11,456 nt of DNA from Candidatus Zixiibacteriota bacterium. Lineage in GTDB: Bacteria; Zixibacteria; MSB-5A5; GN15; FEB-12. Shown here piece by piece: positions 1 through 5,672 of this stretch. Each line of letters starts with the position of its first letter. The first letter of the stretch is position 1. Under the pieces are notes generated by a model. That model had not been told where the DNA came from and ran no database searches. It worked only from the letters and a program-made list of their open reading frames with translations. Position numbers and translations under genes: made by a program. The DNA lies in contig JAMPYH010000055.1 in the NCBI GenBank assembly GCA_023700785.1, forward strand, positions 1 to 11,456. The letters run 5' to 3'.

Positions 1-2
1 CG

Positions 3-164
3 ACTTCGGCCGTCCTGAAGTTCGAAAAGGAGTTCTTCGAGTTCTGTGACAAGAGCTATCCGGAGATTGAGCCGAATCTTACTAAGGAGAAGGTCATCTC
101 CGAGGCGACTGAAGCGAAACTAAAAGACGCAGCGACCAAGTTCAAAGCGCAGTTTAAGGCGTAA
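3..164 (+). CDS. atpA: ATP synthase F1 subunit alpha, C-terminal end (partial)
   Basis: Only the last 53 residues are in the window; the gene begins upstream. The reading frame enters at base 3 and ends in TAA at 162-164. The visible tail is a charged helical segment (VLKFEKEFFEFCDKSYPEIE near its start, ending KFKAQFKA), which matches the C-terminal helical region of F1 alpha subunits: a phenylalanine-rich FEKEFF stretch, a short proline-containing turn, then an alternating Lys/Ala/Glu helix. The subunit forms the alpha3beta3 hexamer of the F1 head on the cytoplasmic side and carries non-catalytic nucleotide sites. The P-loop and core lie outside the window, so the call rests on this tail and on atpG, atpD and atpC downstream in standard order. 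It is interrupted from atpG by an unrelated gene 26 nt downstream. Confidence 0.85.
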   Translation, partial: TSAVLKFEKEFFEFCDKSYPEIEPNLTKEKVISEATEAKLKDAATKFKAQFKA

Positions 165-190
165 GCCGGTTTTAATCTTGGGAGGACAAC

Positions 191-844
191 ATGCGAGTCC
201 GGGCATTGGTGGTTTTGGTTGCAGCCATATGCGTTGCAGCAAGTATGAGCGAGGCGAAGCCTCGAATTGGAATTAAAGGTGGAATGGGTTTGTCGAGTAT
301 TTCAGGCAAAGCTACACTAGATTGGAACTACAATTTGGGGTACGTTGCCGGACTGTCGATGCAATTCAACCCACAAGGCCAAGTCGGTTTGATGGTGGAA
401 GTGTTGGCTACTGAACACGGTGCAAAGCGGGCACAGTCTGTTCCCTGGAGTAACTTGGCGTTGTCATTACATTTGCCGACGTTGGAGGTACCAGTCCTTG
501 GCATGTTTCGCCTGGATAGGCAGTCAGTGATCAGGCCGTATATCGTCGGTGGTCCGACATTTGCAATCGGCTTGAATCCCGAGCTTCGATATCAGGTTAT
601 GTATATGGATGACTATTACAGACCAGACGGTTATGAAGGTGAGATGGAATTGCATAGCACACACGAGTTTGATATAGGACTCACGTTCGGCATAGGTGCT
701 GAAGTTCCGCTGACCCGAGGACTCTTCACGGTCGAAGCAAGATATGTGCACGGCACTTCTGGATATGACTTCGAACGGTACCAAGGGATCAAAGATGAAA
801 CCATTTCCTTTACCTTTGGGTACTATTTCGGATCATCGAACTAA
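191..844 (+). CDS. Predicted outer-membrane beta-barrel protein inside the atp operon
   Basis: A 217-residue protein with a clear Sec signal peptide: basic MRVR, hydrophobic core at residues 5-18, and a likely signal peptidase I site after Ser-Glu-Ala at about residue 22. The mature part begins KPRIGIKGGMGLSS and alternates polar and hydrophobic or aromatic residues in strand-like segments separated by glycine-rich turns. It ends SFTFGYYFGSSN, like the aromatic closing strand of small outer-membrane barrels. Length and pattern fit an eight-stranded OmpX/PorT-like barrel, probably of the outer-membrane beta-barrel (OMP_b-brl) Pfam group; this is judged by pattern only. An acidic, Tyr/Asp-rich segment at about 137-157 would suit an exposed loop. 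The start is supported by GGGAGG at 180-185, 5 nt before the ATG. Gaps to atpA (26 nt) and atpG (21 nt) imply cotranscription. GC content is lower than in the flanking genes, suggesting later insertion. No specific function can be assigned. Confidence 0.82.
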   Translation: MRVRALVVLVAAICVAASMSEAKPRIGIKGGMGLSSISGKATLDWNYNLGYVAGLSMQFNPQGQVGLMVEVLATEHGAKRAQSVPWSNLALSLHLPTLEVPVLGMFRLDRQSVIRPYIVGGPTFAIGLNPELRYQVMYMDDYYRPDGYEGEMELHSTHEFDIGLTFGIGAEVPLTRGLFTVEARYVHGTSGYDFERYQGIKDETISFTFGYYFGSSN

Positions 845-865
845 TAGGCAAGAAATAGCCGTACA

Positions 866-1723
866 ATGGCAACATTACGCGCAGTTAAAAAACGTATCAG
901 GACCGTTCGCTCGACGCGACGCATCACCAAAGCGATGGAGATGGTGGCGGCGGCCAAGCTCCGGCGCGCTCAACAGCGCGTGGAGCAAGCCAAACCGTAT
1001 GCGCATAAGCTCGACGAGATGCTCTCACATCTCGCGGCAGGAGCGGTCGGTGAGATCTCGCATCCGTATTTTGAAGAACGGCCAGTGAAGAAAACCACTT
1101 TGGTGGTGGTCACTTCTGATCGCGGCCTGGCGGGATCATTCAACGCCAACGTCATCCGCAAAGCCGACCAATGGCTGGCGCAACACCAGGGTGATGTCGA
1201 GATCGTCACCATTGGCAAGCGCGGCAATGATTATTACAAGCGCCGTCGCTGGCCGATCCTCCAATTCTTCGGAGACTGGGGCGGCGTCATCAATTACGAC
1301 AAGGCCCGCCAGATCACGTCGCTGTTGACCGGCCGCTTTGTCGATGGGAACACAGACCGGATCGTGCTGATCTACACCCGCTTCCTTTCGATGGTGCGTT
1401 ACCAGATCGTCACCGAACAGTATCTGCCGGTGGCGAAACCGCAGGTGACCGAAGAAGTGGCCAGCGAATATATCTTCGAGCCGTCGCCGGAACAGATCTA
1501 TGCCGCGCTGATGCCGGGTTACGCGACCACCAAGATGGTGACCGCGCTGACCGAATCTTTCGCGAGCGAGCACGGCAGCCGCATGATCGCCATGGGAGCC
1601 GCGACGAAAAACGCCGGCGAGATGATCAACTCGCTGACGCTTGATTATAACAAGGCGCGACAGGCGCAGATCACGAAGGAACTACTCGAAGTAGTGTCCG
1701 GCGCGGAAGCGCTCAAAGGTTAG
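866..1723 (+). CDS. atpG: ATP synthase F1 subunit gamma
   Basis: Encodes the 285-residue central-stalk subunit whose coiled coil rotates inside the alpha3beta3 head and couples proton flow through Fo to ATP synthesis. The N-terminal helix carries the family pattern RRITKAMEMVAAAKLRRAQ at residues 18-36. The Rossmann-like middle contains SDRGLAGSFN at 84-93. The C-terminal helix has SEHGSRMIAMGAATKNAGEM at 234-253 and then YNKARQAQITKEL at 261-273, the most conserved gamma signature. Length is normal for the family. The ATG at 866 gives the expected MATLRAVKKRI start. There is no good ribosome binding site: the only AGG (846-848) is 17 nt away, in the short spacer left by the upstream beta-barrel gene, so translation may depend on coupling to that gene or be weak. 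atpD follows after 35 nt. Confidence 0.98.
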   Translation: MATLRAVKKRIRTVRSTRRITKAMEMVAAAKLRRAQQRVEQAKPYAHKLDEMLSHLAAGAVGEISHPYFEERPVKKTTLVVVTSDRGLAGSFNANVIRKADQWLAQHQGDVEIVTIGKRGNDYYKRRRWPILQFFGDWGGVINYDKARQITSLLTGRFVDGNTDRIVLIYTRFLSMVRYQIVTEQYLPVAKPQVTEEVASEYIFEPSPEQIYAALMPGYATTKMVTALTESFASEHGSRMIAMGAATKNAGEMINSLTLDYNKARQAQITKELLEVVSGAEALKG

Positions 1724-1747
1724 AGAAATGTTGTTATTCATATGTGT

Positions 1748-1751
1748 GGAG
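1748..1751 (+). promoter_or_regulatory. Shine-Dalgarno GGAG selecting the atpD start
   Basis: GGAG at 1748-1751 lies 7 nt before the ATG at 1759. An in-frame GTG at 1744 would add five residues (reading MWSDR), but it overlaps this site and leaves it without a usable ribosome binding site. The ATG at 1759 gives MAENIGKVVQVIGP, the usual beta-subunit N-terminus, and is preferred. Confidence 0.6.
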
Positions 1752-1758
1752 TGACCGA

Positions 1759-3165
1759 ATGGCTGAGAATATTGGCAAAGTAGTTCAGGTGATCGGACCG
1801 ACGGTTGACTGCGAGTTCCCCTCGGAGTCGCTGCCGAACATCCTGAACGCCATCAAGATCAAAAACGACCTGACCAAGACCGAGCTCACGGTCGAGGTCG
1901 CGATCCATATCGGCGACAATATCGTTCGCTGCGTGGCGCTCGCGTCCACCGATGGTCTGGTGCGGGGAATGAAAGCGGTCGATACCGGCGCGCCGATCTC
2001 GGTACCGGTCGGCGAATCATCCCTGGGACGCCTGTTCAATCTGCTCGGCGAGCCGATCGATAACAAGACTCCGTTGGCCGCAAACCAGAAGCGACTCCCG
2101 ATCCATCGCATGGCGCCGACTTTCGATGAGCAGGTGACCTCCGTTGAGATGTTCGAGACCGGTATCAAAGTCATCGACTTGCTGGAGCCGTACGCCAAAG
2201 GCGGCAAGGTTGGTCTGTTCGGAGGCGCCGGTGTCGGAAAAACCGTCGTCATCCAGGAACTGATCCATAATATCGCGACCGAGCACGGCGGCTACTCTGT
2301 GTTCTGCGGCGTCGGTGAGCGAACCCGCGAAGGGAACGATCTCTATCGTGAAATGACCGAGTCCGGCGTTATCAGCAAGACCGCGTTGGTCTTCGGCCAG
2401 ATGAACGAGCCGCCGGGCGCGCGCCTTCGTGTCGGCTTGACCGGTCTCACCATGGCTGAATACTTCCGAGATGAAGAAGGGCAGGACGTGCTCCTGTTCA
2501 TCGATAACATCTTCCGTTTCGTTCAGGCCGGTTCTGAGGTCTCCGCGCTCCTCGGCCGTATGCCGTCGGCGGTAGGCTACCAGCCGACTCTCGGCACCGA
2601 GATGGGCGCGCTCCAGGAGCGGATCACCTCGACCAAGACAGGCTCCATCACGTCGGTGCAGGCGATCTATGTTCCCGCCGACGATTTGACCGATCCCGCG
2701 CCGGCGACCACGTTCGCTCACCTTGACGCTACTACCGTGTTGTCGCGACAGATCGCCGAATTAGGGATCTACCCGGCGGTCGATCCGCTCGACTCGACAT
2801 CGCGAATTCTCGATCCGCTTATTGTCGGCGCTGATCACTATCGAGTCGCGCGCGGTGTCCAGCGGATCCTCCAGCGCTATAAAGATCTCCAGGATATCAT
2901 CGCTATTCTGGGTATCGATGAACTATCTGAAGAAGACAAGCAGACCGTCCAGCGCGCGCGCAAGATCCAGCGCTTTTTGTCGCAGCCGTTCTTTGTCGCC
3001 GAGGTCTTTACCGGCAAGGCTGGGAAGTATGTCAAGGCACAGGACACGATCCGCGGCTTCGATGAATTGATCTCCGGCAAACTCGATCATATCCCCGAGC
3101 AGTTCTTCTTTATGGTCGGCGGTATTGACGAAGTGCTTGAGAGCTACGAAAAGAGCAAGAAGTAG
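1759..3165 (+). CDS. atpD: ATP synthase F1 subunit beta
   Basis: The catalytic F1 subunit, 468 residues from the ATG at 1759, of normal family length. It makes or hydrolyses ATP at three sites in the alpha3beta3 ring. Domains run in order: an N-terminal beta-barrel (GKVVQVIGPTVDCEF at 6-20); the nucleotide-binding core with P-loop GGAGVGKT at 155-162; the catalytic glutamate in GVGERTREGND (Glu187); Walker B segment LLFIDNIFRF at 245-254; and the conserved YVPADDLTDPAPATTFAHLD at 304-323. The C-terminal helical domain has an intact DELSEED at 387-393, which contacts gamma and epsilon. FLSQPFFVAEVFTG at 406-419 is also typical. An in-frame GTG at 1744 could lengthen the protein by five residues, but the ribosome binding site favours ATG 1759. 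The stop is 2 nt before atpC, implying translational coupling. Confidence 0.98.
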   Translation: MAENIGKVVQVIGPTVDCEFPSESLPNILNAIKIKNDLTKTELTVEVAIHIGDNIVRCVALASTDGLVRGMKAVDTGAPISVPVGESSLGRLFNLLGEPIDNKTPLAANQKRLPIHRMAPTFDEQVTSVEMFETGIKVIDLLEPYAKGGKVGLFGGAGVGKTVVIQELIHNIATEHGGYSVFCGVGERTREGNDLYREMTESGVISKTALVFGQMNEPPGARLRVGLTGLTMAEYFRDEEGQDVLLFIDNIFRFVQAGSEVSALLGRMPSAVGYQPTLGTEMGALQERITSTKTGSITSVQAIYVPADDLTDPAPATTFAHLDATTVLSRQIAELGIYPAVDPLDSTSRILDPLIVGADHYRVARGVQRILQRYKDLQDIIAILGIDELSEEDKQTVQRARKIQRFLSQPFFVAEVFTGKAGKYVKAQDTIRGFDELISGKLDHIPEQFFFMVGGIDEVLESYEKSKK

Positions 3166-3167
3166 TC

Positions 3168-3581
3168 ATGTTCCGACTCGCCATAGTCACACCGGAGCAG
3201 ATCGAGTATGAGGGCGAGGTCAAGTCATTGACCGCCCCCGGCTCGGACGGTTATCTTGGGATTTTGTCTCACCACGCTCCACTGATCACCGCCCTTAAAC
3301 CCGGCAAGATAGAGTTTCGGGATGCCGCGGATACGCTGCATGTTTTGGCTGTTTCCGACGGGTTTCTGGAGGTCTCCAATAATCGCGCCACTATTTTGGC
3401 GGACGCGGTGGAGAACTGCGACGACATCGATATCGAGCGCGCTCGATCCGCGTACGAACGCAACAAGGCAAGACTGATCTCCGCGGAGAGAGGGGAGACG
3501 GACATCGACCTGCCGTCAGTCCGGGCCGCTATTGATCGGGCCGCCAACAGAATTCGGATCTACAAAGACACCCACAACTGA
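3168..3581 (+). CDS. atpC: ATP synthase F1 subunit epsilon
   Basis: A 137-residue protein matching F1 epsilon: an N-terminal beta-sandwich of about 85 residues with GYLGILSHHAPLIT at 28-41 and the VSDGFLEVSNNRATILAD strand pair at 62-79, followed by a two-helix C-terminal domain (about 88-133; DIERARSAYERNKARL and VRAAIDRAANRIRIY). The sandwich binds gamma at the foot of the rotor; the helices can fold up to inhibit ATP hydrolysis in many bacteria, which is family knowledge rather than something shown here. The start lies 2 nt after the atpD stop and has no clear Shine-Dalgarno, so coupling to atpD translation is likely. It is the last gene of the atp block; a strong hairpin begins 30 nt after its stop. 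Confidence 0.96.
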   Translation: MFRLAIVTPEQIEYEGEVKSLTAPGSDGYLGILSHHAPLITALKPGKIEFRDAADTLHVLAVSDGFLEVSNNRATILADAVENCDDIDIERARSAYERNKARLISAERGETDIDLPSVRAAIDRAANRIRIYKDTHN

Positions 3582-3611
3582 CCTGTCTGCGAACAAGGCG
3601 ATGAGCAAGAA

Positions 3612-3635
3612 ATTGGGCGCTTTCGGGCGCCCAAT
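3612..3635 (+). terminator. Hairpin after atpC, possible terminator
   Basis: ATTGGGCGC (3612-3620) pairs perfectly with GCGCCCAAT (3627-3635) around a 6-nt TTTCGG loop. It is GC-rich at its core and starts 30 nt after the atpC stop, where an operon terminator is expected. The + strand side lacks a T-run (CGCGTTATA follows), so intrinsic termination would be inefficient. On the minus strand the stem is followed by TTTCTT, but no minus-strand gene ends here. It may instead stabilise the 3' end of the atp mRNA. Confidence 0.4.
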
Positions 3636-3676
3636 CGCGTTATAGGAATCGACGCGATGATGTCTGGGAGGGGCCG

Positions 3677-3704
3677 GACCAGCCAGACGGGCCATGGTCT
3701 GGTC
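3677..3704 (+). repeat. Bulged inverted repeat with a competing upstream arm
   Basis: GACC (3677-3680) and AGAC (3685-3688) pair with GTCTGGTC (3697-3704), leaving a 4-nt bulge and an 8-nt loop. CCAGAC (3683-3688) can instead pair with an upstream GTCTGG (3662-3667), so two mutually exclusive folds exist. They lie upstream of the candidate DUF177 promoter and would only matter on transcripts reading through from atpC or starting further upstream. Function is unknown and the arms are short. Confidence 0.25.
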
Positions 3705-3756
3705 AAAATACGGGCTAACTCGTTACTAGGGAAATGGTTGGAATCGCCTTTTGGGC

Positions 3757-3785
3757 TTGACTTGAAGGCGGTCCAGTCATATTTT
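3757..3785 (+). promoter_or_regulatory. Candidate sigma70-type promoter for DUF177-rpmF-fab cluster
   Basis: TTGACT (3757-3762) and TATTTT (3780-3785) are separated by 17 nt. The -35 box matches consensus at five of six bases and the -10 at four of six. It follows the putative atp terminator and precedes the first gene of the next block. The predicted start site, about 3791-3794, falls at or just before the ATG at 3794, so the transcript could be leaderless. Confidence 0.45.
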
Positions 3786-3793
3786 GCAAGACT

Positions 3794-4318
3794 ATGATTG
3801 TCGACTTACGGGAATTCGAACGATTTCCTGCAACTGCAATCCTGGAAGCCAAACCCGGCGAGGTTCAGCCGTTTACCGATGAGGTCGCCCAGGTCAACTG
3901 GGTGCAGGCTCGGCTGAATATTCAGAATACGGGTGTGGAGTATTTCTGTAAGGGGGACGTACGGGCGGAAGTGCGGTTGATCTGCGCCCGCTGTGCGAAG
4001 GAGTTTGTCGCGGAATTGGATGGTGACGCGGACTTTATTATTCGTTCTGACGCCTTAGCGTTGACCGAAGACGAGCGTGAGACGGATGACGAAGAATATG
4101 TTTTTTACCACGGCAACGACCTGAGGGTTGATATCACCGAGCAGGTGCGTCAGGCCCTGGTGTTGGCAGTCGGAATGAAGCCGCTCTGCCGGGAAGATTG
4201 CCGCGGCCTCTGCCCGACCTGCGGGGTCAACTGGAACGATACGACCTGCGAGTGTACGCCGGTCGTCACCGACTCGCGCTGGGACGGATTGAGAAACTTG
4301 TTAGGCAACAATAACTGA
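3794..4318 (+). CDS. DUF177 / YceD family protein
   Basis: A 174-residue protein of the DUF177 (YceD) family, which commonly sits directly before rpmF. In bacteria the family is linked to ribosome or 23S rRNA biology, partly from work on its plant homologue; the exact biochemical role is unsettled. Visible features are a CARC pair (Cys64, Cys67) in the middle, an acidic stretch TEDERETDDEEY at 91-102, and the typical C-terminal GMKPLCREDCRGLCPTCGVN with Cys132, 136, 140 and 143, followed by Cys152 and Cys154. It ends with the usual DSRWDGLRNLL. The cysteine set suggests a metal-binding fold. The ATG at 3794 has no Shine-Dalgarno; it lies about 9 nt after a -10 element and also overlaps a TGA (ATGA) ending a small upstream frame. 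rpmF follows after 22 nt. Confidence 0.9.
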   Translation: MIVDLREFERFPATAILEAKPGEVQPFTDEVAQVNWVQARLNIQNTGVEYFCKGDVRAEVRLICARCAKEFVAELDGDADFIIRSDALALTEDERETDDEEYVFYHGNDLRVDITEQVRQALVLAVGMKPLCREDCRGLCPTCGVNWNDTTCECTPVVTDSRWDGLRNLLGNNN

Positions 4319-4340
4319 TCGATAGGAAGGAAGAGCTGTC

Positions 4341-4523
4341 ATGCCTCTGCCAAAACGAAGACATTCGCGGACCCGTGGTCGCAAGCGGAGAACCGGCTGG
4401 AAGATCGCCGTTCCGAATGTCGTCCCGTGCGAGCACTGCCACCAGGCACGTCTCCCGCACCATATCTGCCCGCACTGCGGATTTTATGATGGCGCGCAGG
4501 TTGTCGCCGCGCGCGAATCCTAA
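4341..4523 (+). CDS. rpmF: 50S ribosomal protein L32
   Basis: A 60-residue basic protein with the standard L32 layout: MPLPKRRHSRTRGRKRRTGW at the N-terminus, then a zinc ribbon made by C-x2-C (Cys30, Cys33) and C-x2-C (Cys43, Cys46), with RLPHHICPHCGFYDG at 37-51. It is a structural component of the large ribosomal subunit near the peptide exit region. AGGAAGG at 4324-4330 lies 10 nt before the start. All four zinc ligands are kept, so this is the zinc-binding form and not a cysteine-less paralogue. The pairing of DUF177-rpmF with plsX and fab genes is a widely conserved arrangement that links ribosome and membrane synthesis. plsX begins 45 nt downstream. Confidence 0.98.
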   Translation: MPLPKRRHSRTRGRKRRTGWKIAVPNVVPCEHCHQARLPHHICPHCGFYDGAQVVAARES

Positions 4524-4568
4524 GCAATCGACCCAACGGTACGAAAAATACAAGGGATTGTCAGACAG

Positions 4569-5672
4569 ATGACCACACCTGGTGCCTGTACCATCGCGCT
4601 TGACGTTATGGGTTCAGATGGCGGCCCGCAGGCGATCATTGAAGGGGGATTGGACGCGGCGCGCCGACTTGGCGAAGCTATCCATGTAAAGTTCTTCGGT
4701 CGCCAGGAGTTGATCGACCGGGTATTGGCACGTATTCACGACAAACCGGCGAATATCTCGGTGCATCATGCTGAATCCGAGGTGACCATGCACATGGCCG
4801 CTACGGACGGCGTGAAGATGCGCGACAGTTCCATTTCAGTCGGACTCCAGGCCCATAAGCGGCATCACGCTGACGCCTTCGTCTCACCCGGCAACACCGG
4901 CGCCGTCATGGCGACCGCGTTGCTGACGCTGGGGCGGATCGAAGGGGTCAGTCGACCGGCCATCACCGCCGTCTTTCCGACCAGCACCGGCCGGCCGTGC
5001 GTGGTGCTTGATGTCGGCGCCAACGCCGAGTGCAAACCGCAGCAATTGGCGCAGTTCGCGGTCATGGGCTCGGTCTATTCTTCCATCTTATTCAATATCG
5101 AGGCTCCCCGGGTCGGCTTGATGTCTATCGGCGAGGAGCGTTCCAAGGGGAACGAACTGGTGTTCGCCGCGCAGCAACAGTTGCTCAAAAGCGAGACCGT
5201 CAATTTTGTCGGCAATATCGAAGGGCGGGATGTGCTGAACGGAATGGTGGATGTTGCCGTCACTGACGGTTTCACCGGGAATATCCTGCTCAAGTTCGGC
5301 GAGTCGCTGCAGCCGTTCCTGATGAACGCCGTGCGCCGCCAGGTACAGACCAACATCTTTTCACGGGTCGGTGTTTTCCTGATGCTGCCGTTTCTCCGGC
5401 GGATCAAAAACTCCTTCGATTATGCCGAGGCGGGCGGCGCGCCGCTCCTCGGTGTCAATGGCATCGTAATTATTTGTCACGGTTCGTCCAACGCGCGCGC
5501 TATATACAACGCGGTCAAGATCGCGTACGAGATGCACACCAATCAGATCAAACAGCGCATCCATGACGAACTGATAACCAACCACTTTGGTAAGAACAAT
5601 GGCTCAAAAGATAAGCGCGAAGATCACGGGGACGGGATCGTATACTCCGCCGCGGCGGATGACCAACGCTGA
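4569..5672 (+). CDS. plsX: Phosphate acyltransferase PlsX
   Basis: Converts acyl-ACP and phosphate to acyl-phosphate, the donor used by PlsY in the first step of phospholipid synthesis; a peripheral membrane enzyme. Recognisable family blocks in order are ALDVMGSDGGP (10-20), FVSPGNTGAVMA (104-115), VLDVGANAECKP (146-157), LMSIGEERSKGNEL (184-197), FVGNIEGRD (213-221), DVAVTDGFTGNILLK (228-242), YAEAGGAPLLGVNG (285-298) and HGSSNARAIYNAV (304-316). The protein is 367 residues, somewhat longer than the roughly 330-345 common in the family. The last 24 or so residues (KNNGSKDKREDHGDG onward) are polar and lie over the 5' end of fabH in another frame, an overlap of 74 nt. They may be a disposable tail. 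AAGGG at 4552-4556 is 12 nt before the ATG, so initiation is only moderately supported. Confidence 0.97.
   Translation: MTTPGACTIALDVMGSDGGPQAIIEGGLDAARRLGEAIHVKFFGRQELIDRVLARIHDKPANISVHHAESEVTMHMAATDGVKMRDSSISVGLQAHKRHHADAFVSPGNTGAVMATALLTLGRIEGVSRPAITAVFPTSTGRPCVVLDVGANAECKPQQLAQFAVMGSVYSSILFNIEAPRVGLMSIGEERSKGNELVFAAQQQLLKSETVNFVGNIEGRDVLNGMVDVAVTDGFTGNILLKFGESLQPFLMNAVRRQVQTNIFSRVGVFLMLPFLRRIKNSFDYAEAGGAPLLGVNGIVIICHGSSNARAIYNAVKIAYEMHTNQIKQRIHDELITNHFGKNNGSKDKREDHGDGIVYSAAADDQR

Larger units (their letters stand above)
3582..3793 (+). other. Intergenic region between the atp block and the fab cluster
   Basis: A 212-nt gap, the longest in the window. It holds a 9-bp hairpin (3612-3635), a second group of inverted repeats (3662-3704), and a TTGACT/TATTTT promoter (3757-3785). 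A 46-codon open frame runs from ATG 3657, preceded by AGGA at 3644-3647, to a TGA at 3795-3797 that overlaps the DUF177 start codon as ATGA. The frame uses codons such as AGG, ATA, CTA, TTA and AGA that are uncommon in neighbouring genes, and its product resembles nothing I know, so it is described here but not called as a gene. A 14-codon frame at 3601-3645 overlaps the first hairpin and looks accidental. Confidence 0.5.

Noticed and set aside
524..784. Minus-strand open frame inside the beta-barrel gene
   Set aside because: It lies wholly within a better-supported + strand gene with signal peptide and ribosome binding site, and its product shows no recognisable pattern.
1744..1758. GTG start extending atpD by five residues
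   Set aside because: The GGAG ribosome binding site is correctly spaced only for ATG 1759, and the beta-subunit N-terminus is normally MA-x-x-x-GKVVQVIG.
2017..2721. Long minus-strand open frame (234 codons) opposite atpD
   Set aside because: atpD is certain; antisense open frames of this length are expected in GC-rich coding sequence with strong codon bias. The product resembles no known family.
3601..3645. 14-codon frame after atpC as a leader peptide
   Set aside because: It overlaps the hairpin, its purine stretch is too close to the ATG for a working ribosome binding site, and it has no regulatory codon run.
4375..4572. Second + strand frame overlapping rpmF
   Set aside because: Out of frame with the unmistakable L32 gene; its product lacks any pattern.
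5587..5598. TTG start extending fabH by four residues
   Set aside because: The ATG at 5599 gives the usual FabH length and N-terminus; the extra residues add no conserved feature.
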